Positions 12,261-27,249 of a stretch of DNA of 64,000 nt are shown here, in pieces. The position numbers and the translations under genes were made by a program. The notes beneath the pieces were generated by a model. That model was not told where the DNA came from and searched no databases. It saw only the letters and a program-made list of their open reading frames with translations. Source of the DNA: Aphrophora alni (taxonomy: Eukaryota; Arthropoda; Insecta; Hemiptera; Aphrophoridae); contig OY740768.1 in assembly GCA_963513935.1 (NCBI GenBank), forward strand, positions 74,252,877-74,316,876, given 5' to 3'. The stretch's first letter is position 1; every line of letters begins with the position of its first letter.

Positions 12261-15200
12261 ATAACAGAGAAGCCAAAAAAAACAAACTAAATCTCATTAT
12301 TGTGTTTTAATTTCTATTTCTTTAATTGTGGTTAGTAGAATTAACAAGTAATATCGTAAATTTAACTTCAGTGCACATTTAATATTGTATTTAAAATTAT
12401 TAACTAGAATGGCTTAATTAATATCTATTTCAATATATATGTCAAGATCAATAGAGATCTAAGAAATTACACATGTTTTTTCAATCACATTATTTGAAAT
12501 TATTGGTTTTCATTTAATGATATAATATTGCATATTATACCATGACATACTCAAATTAATTATTTTAAGAAATATTAACATTTATAATCTTAGTACTATA
12601 TTCCTGTTCTAATCTCATGAACACTTTAATTTAAAGGATTAAAAGTAATACTTCGAATCCAGTTTCCTAAGGATATTGTAAACAAACAAGTCCACAAGAG
12701 TCCAAACATTAAACAGCACGTATTAGAGATTATAATAATCACCTGAAAAGGATCTTTACTGAAGAGAATAACAGTGCCTTAGTAATTAAAATACCTAATC
12801 AAACAAAATTAATATTATAATGATAATCATTTGGATCGTTCTGAGACTAAAAATATACTTTATTCCATCTGAACGATTAATATTGTGTAATTGCATTTAA
12901 TTTATGAAACTATGGTAAAATCTCATTAATTGGCATACTATTATGTTATTAGTTAGTGATACTTCATTTTAGATAAATAATATTTGGTTTTGATACAAAA
13001 ATCAAAACTGCTCATCAATCAACAAAACGACAATTTCTGCTTTACTGCGTTAACAAAGAAGGTTCCAACTTTCAATAGACCGCCCAACCGCCCACTTTGC
13101 TTGGGAGTGTTTACATTGTTCTAAAGTATACCATCAACCTAATTTTGAACACACAGACATTCCAAAGCTGAAAATGGACAGGATATTCTACTATTTGCTC
13201 TAACACAACCAGATAATTTTATGTCTTAATTCTAAAATGATATTTAACAATCATTCATAAATAGTTTGTGATATATTTTTCTTTGCTCTATTCATACATT
13301 GTTTGTTAAGATTCTGAAAACGAAAACTTTAATCACATTCCATTTTTATAGCAATTAAAAAAAACTTTTATATATTCTAAATCAATTAAAATTAAACTAC
13401 AACGTAATGAATCTTCTTAGAAACATAAATATATACATAATATAACGTCTCCTTAAAAAGAAATTATTATTTTTTGTATAAGTATTACCATCAAAGTCCA
13501 ATAACCAATGTTTAATTGACCATGTTACACCACAAACTAGTGGGTTTATTTTATGAATTAAAATATTTCAGCAATTTTATGTTATAAAATCTTATAGTAA
13601 AATTATAAAACAAATATTTAAGTAAATTCACATAACAATTTTTTTTTTAATGTATATAACAAGATCGTGTTTAATTAAAACGAAAACAGAGTTGGAATAT
13701 ATAAAAAATAGTTTGTGATTCTTGGTCAACCAACCTAAAATTTCACATTTTAATTATGCTAGACATACAGAAGCTAAACTAGTCATTCTAACTGAATTTA
13801 TTAATGTTATTTGATTATCATGTAGTGATGAGCCTGATTTTAATATTTAATATGTGTTGTATTCATAATTTTCCTGATAAAGAGAGTTGTGTATTATAAA
13901 TTTGTTGAAACAATAACAACTTAAATACCAAATGTAAATAAATGTCCTACCAATTTAGTCTATAAATGAATTATTAATAAAACTGTTGTAGTCTTACTTG
14001 CAAACTTAATGAAATGTGTATTTAGTTGTTATGTTATCCAACATGTTCGTCAAAGTTCATATTCTTTATGCAGTAGATCTGATACAAGGACACCACCTTT
14101 AAAAAAACTAAAAATATTACTGTAAACTTCAAGATATATACATTGCACCGTTAAAAATTACCTTCTTGAGATATAATTTTTTTTTTAATAGTGATTTTTC
14201 TGTATTAATGAATAGTAGTTCCACTGTTTACAAATAACTTAGGTGAGTGAGCAGTGTTTTGTAAATCTTAAAATACACAAAAGAACTTTTATAATACATA
14301 GGCTGTTAGGTATCTTGGGATTAATCATCAATTCTTTTTTTTATTTTGTAATTATTTGTTTAATAAATTTTTTTTTTTAAAACCCACACAAAAATTCAAA
14401 ATGTAATAAATGAAAATGATTTTTGTGTTTTCCAACATTTTAAATAATACGTTAGAGTAATTTATCCTGGTTATATATATTTTTAATAATTTATAAATAA
14501 TTTCTATTTTCTAATTTACGATTATGCTGGGGAAGCTTTTAAATTTCAATTTCGATTTTTTTAATTCACAAAATCTTGAATTTTATAATTGGCACTTTGT
14601 ATCACACAATTATAAACCAAATTTTATATGGATTTTAACTACTTGTAATAAAAAAAAAGAGTATGATTGTTAAAGTTTGTTTTGGTGATGTCCCACTTCA
14701 AACCCATTCAATTTTGTTTTGTTTTAAAGTATAACATAAAACTGGAGCGTATGTTTGCGTGATGAACCCAGCCTAAAATATAATTAATTAATTAATTTTT
14801 TAAAAGTATTTTCTTTTGTTACCATGACAACTACTACACAGTATATAATTTTTTTCTTTATTTATTTACTAAATTTAATTTTAATACGTTAGTGTTATTA
14901 ATAATTTTTTTTATTAGGAAAAACTCCAGTTATTTCTGTTGTTAAGCTTATTAGTAGAATAATAATAATATAGGTATATTACACATTAATTAATTTATAG
15001 GTTAGTCGGACATTTGCCATAGTTTGTGTAACACAAAATAAATGCACAACGTATCTAGGGTATGAATCAGTTGGCAACAGTGTACGGAAGTAGAAGAAAC
15101 GAAGTTACGATTAAAACGAATCAATGTAACTGTCGCTTGGTAAATCTCGTCTTGTAATTTGTAAAAACTCTCCCCTCTCTCGAGTTAAAACTACCTTTCC

Positions 15201-18200
15201 TATTACATAACGATATTTTTAATCCCGTCCAAGAACGACTTGTAATATGCATTAATAACAATAATAATAATCATAATAATCCGGTTCACTACGAAGAGTA
15301 CAAACGCACACAATACTTTCAATTTTAAAAGAACAAACAATAAACCGACTGCACAATAGATTGGCAACGATTATATAAACTTAAATTTTAAAACCAAACA
15401 TATCATTACAACATTTAGAACCATATTCTTTGTTCATTAAACAATATGTAATAAAACTTAAAAAAGTAAACCGTAATTACTTAATTAAAATTGTAATTAA
15501 CTATAAATCTTGGAATATGTTTACTATAAATTCCTCCAATAAAAAAAGTATTATTACTATAAAATATAGCATGTATACATTATTATGTGATTTTATTCCC
15601 CTTTTAATATAACTATCACTAATATCCTACTTTAAATACAATGAAATCATTTTAAAATGAACTAATAATAATTGGAAAAGTTCACAAAAACTACAACTTA
15701 AACGAAAAAATAGGAATATAAAAAAATTGACCACAAATCGCATAAATAATAAATTAATTGAACGACTAACAACGACCTGTATACCGTAGCCTCATGGATA
15801 TACATCTATCTTTGTCCATTCGTTTCATTAAACATATCTTCTAAACATCACTTACCAAACTATTGATTTCGAATTTTGGTGAACATTTAAGACATTACCT
15901 CTTAAATCTGTTCGTAATTACATAAAGTGGAGATAACCAATTCAATCTCTCAACTTGGACTATCATTTAAACACAGTGGACTACCTCTTGAATTAAAAAT
16001 AAAACCAATAATATACCTGATACCATTAAAAAAACTCCGTTGGCCAGTTTAAAATTTCCTGGTACAACATAAAGTATTGTATTGTAAATGGTTTGTTCTT
16101 TCTACCACAATTTTCTAAAATCTTTGGTTACAGCCTCCGATAACAGCTTTGATTTTTTGTATGCAATTTCCAATCAAATTTACGAGAGTTCACAATGGTG
16201 TTTCCTCCAGAAAAGTTTGAAACTTTTCCATCTCCAACTGTATGACTAATTGGATCAGTTTATTCGGTAAAGGTTCCTATGCCAAAATTTCATCTTTCGA
16301 ATATAATCAAAGTATTTAAATGTATATAGAGATGGAGGTTATTTTTGTCATTAAATAAATAACGTCAAGGCTATATTTATAAGTATTAAAATTGATTACG
16401 GAATAAATTAACTTTTTGTTTTCACTTTACAGATCGTGCTTTTAATTTTCCATAATCCTTTTTTTTTACTGTTTCACGTTAAAACGTATTAGAAGTGTAT
16501 GATAACAAACTCTTGATCATTAAAATAAATTTGCTGTTCATTCTGGACAATTGAAATATTTATCAATTGGAAAGAATAAAAACAAATGTTAATCTGCCTG
16601 TTTATGTATTTCTTATTGTAGTTTAATTTTCACTTAAAAATAATTTCATTACTTTTCGTATGCATAAAAATTATTATGAAGATTATTTTAAATATTATAT
16701 ATTAATTCAGTTAGCATCTTTAAGAATAAGTAATCGATTTCATTGATATATATTAATATTTTTGTTGAAATATTCATTTATTATAAAGAAGTGGTAAATT
16801 GCAAATTCGAAAGTCAAAGACCAGATTTATTGGTTTCCTCTCAGGCTAAGTAATTTGACATGAATAAATAAATTTTTAAAATCATATCAATTATTTATAA
16901 CTAAATAACCAAGAAATAATTTTTAGTTTCATTATAGTGTACTGATTACTATTTTAGTATATCTAGTAGTAGTGTAGTGTTTTAACCATTTATAACATCG
17001 AATACTAATAACCATACAATTAATAAATGTTTGTTAATTATACTTTGTGAAGAGGTCAACAAATTTTGTGGAAATGTAGTGATCAACCGGTTTCGAGTTC
17101 AAGAAGGTATTTAGCTAGGTTTTAACAATAGAAAACTCTTTTAAGGGGTTAAATAAAAATCTATTGTTTAAACAACGGTCTTCTTAGTGTGGATAAAACG
17201 ATTCATCTTCAATTATTCCTACAAATATGCAATGAATAAGTGGTCCATTTGCAACTTGAATTGTAATATAAGAGTGAATCTATGGTATTCCAACTCCCCC
17301 CCCCATCCCCAACGGGCTGCTAATTTTAATTGTCTAGGTTATCCATTACGCAAAAGTCTAAAATATTATTCCAGACACAATCGAAAAGTTGAAAATACGT
17401 GATTTATAATTAGAAATAAATTATAGTTGACGATAGATACTGCGATTCGTTGAAATCCATATATGGATCATAGCAGTCATCTTTGTTTTTATGTTCATTC
17501 TTCTTTAAAGCCTATATATTTTGTCGTAAATTATTAAATTTGATTTATTATTGCAATATTTGGAAAACATACTTAGCAAAATATAAAAACTGTTGCGTCT
17601 TCAGCCCTCTTTACAACAGGTACTATATGATTATAACTACAAATCATTGTAGTAATTTTTACTGATAATAACAATAATTGCATTCCTCAATGCAACATCG
17701 TCTAGACGAATGCTGCAGAGCAATACATAAGTTTCATTCTGATCTAGAGTAGTTTTAATGGAATTGTGTAATTTTTGTCAATTTGATTTTATGGTAATCA
17801 TTCTAATGCTTAAATCATAGTGTCTCATATAATTTCTCTAACACCAACGTGTTTGAACAGCGAACTACTCTCTTGAAAAGTTAAATCACTTCACTATTAT
17901 TCACTACTAAGTAATTTAAAAAGGGAATTGTTGTTAAAACACCTAGAAAAAACAGAACAAAACCTTAACATTCAAAAATAAAAGGATCAATGAAATCAAT
18001 AAATCTACTTATCAATCAATAGAAAACAATAATTCTACCGTGGATACGCTTACATGTAGAAATGAACCATCTGAACTATTGGCAAACCATACAGCATTAC
18101 AGGGAGAAAAACACCTCTTAACATTAAAACGATTAAAATACTAGGGGATCATTGTATACTATTTTAGTTTATAACATTGATATCATCAGTTTTTTTTTCG

Positions 18201-21200
18201 AATTTGGTCTCATTACAAAGAAATTTCCACCTGTTAAATTTTATTTCATTAACTCCTAAAAATGTATTTATTTTAACGTTAAAATAAATTACTGATATCG
18301 TATTTATTTTCATAATATGAGTATACATTATAAAATCTAATCTTTGGAGTAAAATTGGTACTCACATGTTTATATTGTTAATTACCTGTTCCAGAGTAAT
18401 CAATTTATTTTAATAATTATTTTTCGAGCTAGACAACAAATACACTAGAGTACTCAAAAAGTTGACAATAAAATATACTAGATAAAAACTAAACTAGACT
18501 TTAGTTAGTTTGAAGTCAAACAAACAAACATATCTTATTACACGTTGATTTATTGCACGATATAACAAAAGAGTCTCCAAACAATTGCCGATAAATCAGT
18601 CTTTGTTTGCTCCTACGTGCTTCGCCTTATCTAGCAACACCTCTTAATGTTCTGTATTCATTACAAGAGATTTGCCATCAACAATGTTCTTTAACTATTA
18701 ACCTAAAGTCAGTTATCTACTCTATAATCATGCAAGCGATTATAACTTTGACTATTAATTATTATATTTTCTTCGTATAAAATTTAAAAAATTCATATTT
18801 TGTAATAAATACAGACACTATGAGGAACTTTTTATTTAAAATTCAACTTGATTATGTAAGAAAGTAGTTAATATACTCGTATATATAAAATAGCTAGTTA
18901 CAATAAATTTCAACGCTATTTTAACAGTTAATGATTGTTATCAAAGTTATAGTTTATATTCAGATCTAATCGTCTAAACATGATAGAGATTTAAAATTGT
19001 AAAATCTTTTCTTTTACAATATTACATCCCTTTTTTAAACGAAAACTTATATATTTTTCATATCTGGTAATCTTTAAAATACTTTTTTAAAATTATGAAC
19101 AAAATCTTTCCCTCGCAGAAATATTAAACAATTCTTCTAGACGAGAAGATATTTTAATAGTTTTTCATCCCTTTATGTTACGTATAATACAAAATGTTGT
19201 ATAATGTATAATAATATTTGAATTTTTAAATTTATAACACTCTACTCTGTGTATATTTAATTAAAAAGTTTATTTTTAATACAAATCTAATGAAGATATA
19301 ATTATTTTTATTAAATTATTCTAATCATATCCGCATAATAATACAGTGACATTATTATAGCTTATATTCAATATTATGGAGTATATTTTTTTTGTGTACC
19401 ATTTATAGTGTTTATATTTTAGAATTTTTTTAGTTTCATACTGTTAAACTATTTATATTTACATAATATTGTGGTATATCTGAATATATATGTTTTTAAT
19501 TATTGGATTTGTTTTGTTTAATCATGCATGATCAAACAAAAGTAAATTTTCAAAATAAGAATCTTCTTTTATACTTTGTTTTAGAATGGAATAGACTTAT
19601 GGGTATATTTATCGTTGTTTCTATAACCAGTTATCAAAAATCTCTACCAAAAAAATCCAAAATAAATGAAACAACTGTGTAATCAAACTATAAATTTAAT
19701 TTGTAAATAACTGTGATAGCGTATAACTAAATATTTCAGAAGGAACAAAGATCGTAGTCATAATTTTAAATCTATATCTCAATGAAAAATCAGTTGTAAG
19801 TAAAAAAAAAAGTAATAAAATAAAATAAAAATGTGTGTTTATCCCTTACAAACCAAAATTTATCGGACTATAAAACAATCAGATTATTAGCTTTATATCA
19901 AATGTTTGTGTAAATTAATTCTTAGAAAAGTTCAAAACGATGTTTTTTAAAAACGTATTATATTAATATTGTTCTCAATACCTTGGATTTATTGTATTTA
20001 TTATTAACTTAATGAGAATGATATTTTTTCTATACTCATTTAGTTATAACAAAATAATTTAGTGCCGCTAGAACCTTTTATATATTATCTTGCTTCTATT
20101 TTCATGTAAGAAATATTACATATTATTTATATATTAAGGAAAATAGTTCATCCAATACACCTGTGTCGATGTCGGGAATAAATGTTATAACAATTAAATA
20201 ATTAATTCTTAATTTAGAAGGTCATTTTAATCCTTCACATGAAAACATCAGTCATAATCTTTACCCCGAATATTTATAATGGTGCTATTTATAATAATTA
20301 GTAATCAAACCAAACCAACTCATATACTTAACTCGAGATAATACGTGTTGTCATGTCTAGGACTTCAGGGTATGATGACGCCACCGCCACAGCTACATTG
20401 TGTGTGCTGTACTACAATTAATAATTCTTAGGCAATACATTATACATAAAATAAAAGAGAAGACGCAATTTTCCACAAGAGACACTTTCTTTTCAACAAG
20501 ATAATTATCGTGTTACTAGTGTTGACTATTATAAGGTAAATACTTAGTACGTATATTTGTGTACATATAGTATATTTGTGTATGTGATGTGTACTCAAGA
20601 TGATGACGTGGTCATTAAAATGTGGTCTTAAAGTGTTTGTTGTGGACAAATGTGTGCTTTCTTTCATTTAGTGATTAAATTTTCCGTAAAGGTTCTTGAT
20701 CATTTTACATGTGTAAATTATACATTTTTGTCTTTTTGTTTATTCTTCCTTCATTGTTTTGTCTTTTCCGTCTTCAGTAACTTTATTAGGTTATAATTTT
20801 CTAACATTAGGTAGAACATATAATCACAGAAGTACACTAAGAGTAAATATTTTAAATAAAACAAAACTACTCGTTAAAATAAGCAAGTCGTGTTTATAAA
20901 GAGGAGCAAAAAGAATGTATACATATATTCTGAATATAAATACAATATTTAAAATAGTAAAATATGAAATGGCTAAATACATACCGTACTGAATGTAAAT
21001 ATAAATTTAGAGGAAGCAACAAAAATTACAAGTGAATATATATATTTATAAAAGTAAGGGGATAATATTACAGGCATTGTTTAAAATTGTTATTATTTGG
21101 TTTTATGAAGTCTTCATAAACTGTCTGTATTTGACATCAGACTACTGTAATAATATATCCCCGGACACGACATGTATTATACGAGTCTGCAAACGCAGGA

Positions 21201-22410
21201 AGCGTGTAATAGGACGTCACTGTTGCCATGAAAAATATTAAAAAATATGGAAATTGTGTTCAACAACTGAGAAGTTAAATTCTGGACTACTAGTAACGCC
21301 ATTTCCACTAGAATTTTTAAATAATAATTAGTTTGAGATGGATATCTGCGGGTAAGAGAGAACTTCTCCTTGTTTAGTGTAATATCATTCTATCTTGACA
21401 AAACCCACTCACGGTCTAATAAACGAGTCTTTTCATCTTGGAATTTGTGAATCCAAAACAGATTATTAGATAGAAAGGCTTATTCGAATTGTCTAGAATA
21501 AAGTTAAAGTATATATAATCTGTGCTATTTGTTTAAATAACTGTTATGAAAAATAATTTTAACAATTTAAAAATGTGTGTTCTATGGGCATCGGGAAGCT
21601 CCATCTTAATTGAGATTAAAAATCGATAATACTAAATTATGCATTCAATATGGCCGAACGGAACAAGACATTTCTTAATTTGTTAAACGTTAACTAATTG
21701 GTGATTTTAACTTAGAAATACTTAAATGTTAAGTGAATTTCTAATGGTTTGCTAGTACTTTCAAGTAAAATTATTCATTAAATTATTTTAAAATTTGTAT
21801 AAAGAGGTTGAAAATGTTAAGCAGTTTAAGTTTTGTGATACATAAAATAAATAGATCTGAAATATTTATATTTTGGATCTCAAAATAATTAACACTAAAT
21901 AAATACTAAAATCCAGTCTCTTTCTAAATTCATATTTTCAAGTATTTATTTAATAATTCGTTTGTTAGGTTTTAATAAATAATACAATTCCTTAAAAGTT
22001 TAACTTTAATCTAGATTCAAATACGAATCGAATTAGTCCCGTTTCCTCAACAATCGTACAGGTTGTTTGTATTCCGATGTTGTTATCTATATTCCTGTAT
22101 TATTTAATGGACTATCAAATCGCGTGATTATTTCAATTAGCATAATTGAATAATATTTGTTAATTTTCCATACAGAGCCTCCGAATTTGATGACTCTATC
22201 GTATATAATTGTAAATATCAAACTACTCTTCTCAATTTGATACCTAAAACGTTGAGATAGATTGTTTTATTTTAGTTGGTACCGGTGTAATAGTAAACTC
22301 GTTTAGCGATCTCAAATTTTAACCTCGACTAAAATATGAGTAGTGATAAATATCGATTGTTCCAAACAGGATGTGAATATCATTTTAGTACCTTTATTAA
22401 AAAATAAAAT

Positions 22411-22435
22411 TATATATATATATATATATATATAT
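22411..22435. repeat. (TA)n microsatellite
   Basis: A pure 25-bp tract in intron 1. Confidence 0.9.
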
Positions 22436-22587
22436 TATTTTCATATAATAGCAACGCTATAGTTTAATAAGAGAGTTTTGCATTGCCGTGTTTGACATCG
22501 AAAGGGATTCACTTTGTATTGTTATAAAATAATAACTAGTTGTAATTTTCTATCCTAGGCTCAACTCTCAGTATAAAAACTCTCAGA

Positions 22588-22614
22588 CACCGGGGACTGG
22601 TTAGAGCCCCGGTG
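22588..22614. other. GC-rich perfect hairpin in intron 1
   Basis: CACCGGGG and CCCCGGTG form a perfect 8-bp stem around an 11-base loop, extendable by GA/TC with one bulge. It stands out in very AT-rich surroundings. A TATAAAA lies about 15 bases upstream on the plus strand. It could be part of a decayed short interspersed element or a small structured RNA; nothing decides between these. Confidence 0.4.
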
Positions 22615-24129
22615 GTCAAAATTAGTTTGTTATTTTGATATTATATTCGTTACCTAGTAGATTAATACTGCATGTCTACTAGTTATGGATTCACAACAAT
22701 GAAATAACATTGCTATTTATCTTTATATTGACTCCTAAGTAATCAGATATATTTAGCTGTATTTTAAATACTATAAATTAATTATTGATTTATTTTGATG
22801 ATGTCTATATTTTTGTGGGGGCAGGGGGGGTATATCACACGTGTTTTATAATACTCAATTTGCTACCACAAGTATAAAGATTAAATCTGTAGAATCTTTT
22901 AGTTCATTTTTTTGTAAGTCTTATTTTCTTCGCTACTATAATATTTTCAAATTAAAAGATTGTATTTGTGATAACACTTAGAAATGGATTACGTCCTAAC
23001 TGTCGATATCAAAACATTGTGCAATACATATTAGATTTCATATCTATTTAATCTACTCTTAAACTTGCAAACTCAGACAAAAGCATTTCACTCTCACAAT
23101 TTATTTTTTTTATATGTTAATGCCGACCGTCAGGCTTGGTTACAACCATGAAGCCGTGTTATTCACTATTTACACTATTTTTATTCTTTAAAAACTATTA
23201 TTTACTAATATTATTGTTTTACATTATGATTCTATAGTATGTTTAAAATAAAACATGTGGGTAACGGTTAGTACTACAATATGTATTATTTGTTTACTTG
23301 TTCATTATAAATGTATTCTTTAAAAATGTATGTTAGTAAAAGTAGGATTTCATTTGGGAATACTATCACCAAGGATTTATTGGAGGGAATATGTTATAGG
23401 ATAATATTCTGGCCAGGGGACCATCAGGCTACCTCTCCCGAAGCGGTAAAGGACCACGGAGGAAGAATCCCATGATTAGGAGATACATATATGTGATGTG
23501 CGGCTTATTTTAATTGTTTTTATGATCTTTGTTTTATTTATAATGTTATATTACTTAATTTTAAAAATTGATTTATTCCCAATGGATTTGGGCAAATTTC
23601 TGAAATTTTTCCATTAGCAACGTACTTCAAGATTGTCGTTAATGGCTTGGCTCAGTTATTAGAAATTTACTGCCAGTTCTTGAGAACATCCAAGTTGATT
23701 TGAAGAACACAATGTAAATCAACTTTGCGTATATACTTCGTAATACTTTATTGCGAAAAGTTGGGATTAAATTTATATTACTTTTTTTTTACATTTTAAA
23801 GGCTGGATTCCATAAGTTAAAATTAGTTTTACTATCTGTTTATAAAATAGAAGATTATTTGAAATCGATATTTCCGAAATGCGCTCTAGGAACCAATCAA
23901 AATTTCATATTTTGTGTTAAGTTTGTATTTTGTCTTCTTGACTTTTTCTTCCACTTTAGTTTACAGTCTAAGCTCGTATCCATACACTTAGTTAACATAA
24001 GGTAGACCATGCTCATTAAATAGGACACATGGAGATCAAATTTTCTTGTAAAGCTAATATCTAAAGTTAAAAATAATTATTTAGTTTAATACGCCATAAC
24101 GTATTTCAGTTCGAAACATTATTTACTGT

Positions 24130-25645
24130 ACTCTACAATTAATTTGGAACGCTATATACGTCGTTATCAACATCGAAAATTATTGTGTCATCTGAAACCG
24201 TTGCATACATTGTATGGTCATCTCTAGAGATATCTCTGGTGTATATTAGTTGGAGGATCGGGCCGTAGTCACTCCATTAAGGAACCTCTGCATGAATATT
24301 TTTCAGTTCTGAATATTCACCATATTGACGGATTCGAAATTTACGATTCGAAATATATTATTTCAATATCTTAAGACAATACTTTGGTAAGTCCCTAAGG
24401 AAATAATGCTCCAGCCTTTCATGCTAGACGCTATCAAAGGCCTGATCAACATCTAGAAAGTTTGCAGAACATGTTATCTTTTCCTTAAGTGATTTTTCTA
24501 CAGTACTTTATATCTATAGGACTTGAAGAAAATTTCCAGAAACCAAAAAAGTCATGAAAAAGCGACATTGACCGATAAGATGTTACTTCCGATTTAGACT
24601 TTCCTGGTTTCGATATAAATATTATCTGAACAATCTTCCAATGACCGGGCACATAAATTAATTAATTCAATAACTTATAATATATTGCATTTAAATAAGA
24701 GCTAGATCAGATAGCTCCTTTACATTTTACACACTTATTAAATCATACCCTGGTGATTCCTTTAAACTATGATAGCGTATTATCAATTTTTATCTCTTCT
24801 AAAGTAACAAAAAAATTCCTTCTTCAACTTTATCAATAGCAATTTCATTTTCTTTACTTAACCTTTGTGAGGATGGTTTAAAACTTTAGCCAAATATTCA
24901 GCAAACACGTCCGCTATAATAATTCCCCACTTCCCAATAGTCATCCTGAGTGATGTGTTTTAGAGTTGTTGATATTTTTATTTTACCTGCCGTTTTCTAA
25001 AAAGAAAAAGTCAGTAGCTTTATCACTAGACAAATTGTTGAGGAATTTACTAATCGATTCAATTTTTAAAATTTCTATTATACTTTTAACTTGTTATTCA
25101 AACTATTAAAGATCAATCTATTTAAAGGATACTATTCTACCATTTCAAAGAGCTCTTCGTTTTAGCATCCTTAATTCTTTAATTTTAATTGGATAAGTTA
25201 CTTTAACCAAAAATTCCGATCTCTCACTGGTGTAGCTTCCTTGTTGTCTGATGAATATTGGCAATGAACTGAGCATCCTCACTATCAATTTGATTTTCAG
25301 TTACGAGCGATGATTTGAGATCTATATATGAATATAACTCTTCTTTGAAAATAGCCCAGTAATGTGTATTTTATTAATTCTCAGTTGATACCTTCTAGCT
25401 ATAATGGATGGGCTTAAATTTGATATCACAGGTGAATAATTAAATCACAATGTTCCACTAGAGTGTGATGGCAGTTTAACAACGAGAAAGTTAACAAGAT
25501 TAGGAAATTTATCAGGATCAGTCGGCCAATACGTAGGTGATTCAGCGGACTACAATAAACACCTAGTTTCTTGTTCTGTTTAATGTAGCTCTCTATCCTT
25601 TGAATTTCTAAGTCTTGAATCCTAGAACACATGCTTCGGATTTAA
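24130..25645 (-). pseudogene. Jockey-like LINE fossil (endonuclease and reverse transcriptase remains)
   Basis: Read on the minus strand, fragments of a non-LTR retrotransposon ORF2 appear in the right order but in shifting frames. The first is an endonuclease C-terminal part with WPTDPDKFPNLVNFLVVK followed by a degraded FNYSPVISNLS (near 25.4-25.55 kb). Then comes FAEYLAKVFKPSSQR (about 24.87-24.91 kb), SPGYDLIS, and YVPGHWKIVQIIFISKPGKS followed by EVTSYRSMSL (about 24.56-24.66 kb). After a deletion comes ANFLDVDQAFDSV, then YSELKNIHAEVP, LIYTRDIS and VSDDT, where the family has the F/Y-ADD catalytic box. Several stops and frameshifts and one internal deletion make it inactive. It resembles the plus-strand LINE at 55-56.5 kb. 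Confidence 0.85.
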
Positions 25646-26269
25646 ATCACTACCGATAGTGAATTATCGATACCTCTTAAATAGTATTCAAAAGATAAAG
25701 CATGTTGGATAATATCTTGGTGAACAATAGTTTGAAGAGATTATAAAGTTTTCGTTTTTTTTTTATTGCAGTTTTTACTTACATCAATGCGGTTATTTAT
25801 TTCATGTTATTTATGGCATAGAATAAACATTTGTTAATAATGATAAGCCACTCGTAGCTTTATTATCCGAATGGGGATTGCGACGGAAAGTAAAACCTCA
25901 GAATTTAATATAAGATTTGTAAAACGAGTTTCAGAGATAAGGCAAACGTTTATTTTCTCATAAATACATAAGTACATAATTGTTAAAAACATTTTAAAAA
26001 TCTCTATAAATATTACATAAATAGAATTCGAATATTTAAAATGTTTTATATAATATATTTTGATTTTAAAGTAGTAAATATCAATATGTCTATAATCATC
26101 AGTGAGTTATTAACATATCTATGACTTCAAGGTTAAATACACATTTTTGAGTCGGGTTGTGAATGTAGTGCACGATAAATAACATTATTCTAACAATTTT
26201 TGAAATAATATTTTATTTAGAGATTGTTGAAAATTAGCTACATAAATATTGCTTGCAGGTTTAGGATCT

Positions 26270-26295
26270 AAAAAAAAAAAAAAAAAAAAAAAAAA
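26270..26295 (+). repeat. poly(A) tract
   Basis: A run of 26 A residues in intron 1. No retrotransposed copy was recognised directly upstream, so it may be a bare tract or the tail of an unrecognised insertion. Confidence 0.9.
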
Positions 26296-27249
26296 CCAAT
26301 TCACTTCTATTAACCTTGTAAATAAGAAATTGACTCATAAGTTTTTTTTCTCCAAAAGTAAGAGTAAATATGACCGTTTGGATTAATAATATTTATATTT
26401 TGTTGTTGTATAATGGAAGTAGTTCCATAATCTTTATTTTCACTATCGAATTTACTGTGTGTTGACAGCCAACAAACTCGTTTGTGTTATTTATGCAGTT
26501 TTAAACCGGTTTTATTATCTAGTTTTGCATAATCATTTTCTGTACAATCATGCAATTATTTTACAATTAATTTTAAAACTGCATCGACTATAATAAAGGG
26601 ACACAGAATACATGTAAATATCAGATCTCAATGTAAGGGAAAATTTATTGATAGCATAGCAGTAATATATTTTTCCATGTAAATATCAAAAATAAATGTA
26701 AGAATAGAAAATATCTTTTACATCAAAAATACGTCCAATTTTTTACATTTATGAAAACTGGGAACACTAAATTGTATACTTTAACCACCTTTTAAGAATA
26801 TATATATATATTTACAAGTCCAAAATTAATATAATCGTAACACTTATTAGGCTTCTATTCCACATCTACAATTAGGCAACCACTCATTTTAAAGGTCTCT
26901 AAATAAGCTATCTGCAGGGTATGTAAATTGTTTAACAATAATAAAAAATGTAACAGACATTCCAGTTTCTATTCTAACTGTTCTCAATTATTTCAGCTAA
27001 ATATTCACATGTAGGGTTTATTGATACACTTTTACATCCTTACGATCCATGTTTAGCAGTATGGTTGAGTTTTAATCTAAATCGTCTAACCTCTTCCTTA
27101 TCCTTTGTAACAACCAATTTGAGTTTTACAGTTCATTACTCAGCAATATCCCCAACAATATTGTTACAGTACAACATGTCAGTTTTCAGTTGGCATTATG
27201 GTTTCTTTGTGATTTCAACTAGTTTCATTAACTTCATAAGTGAACTTTA

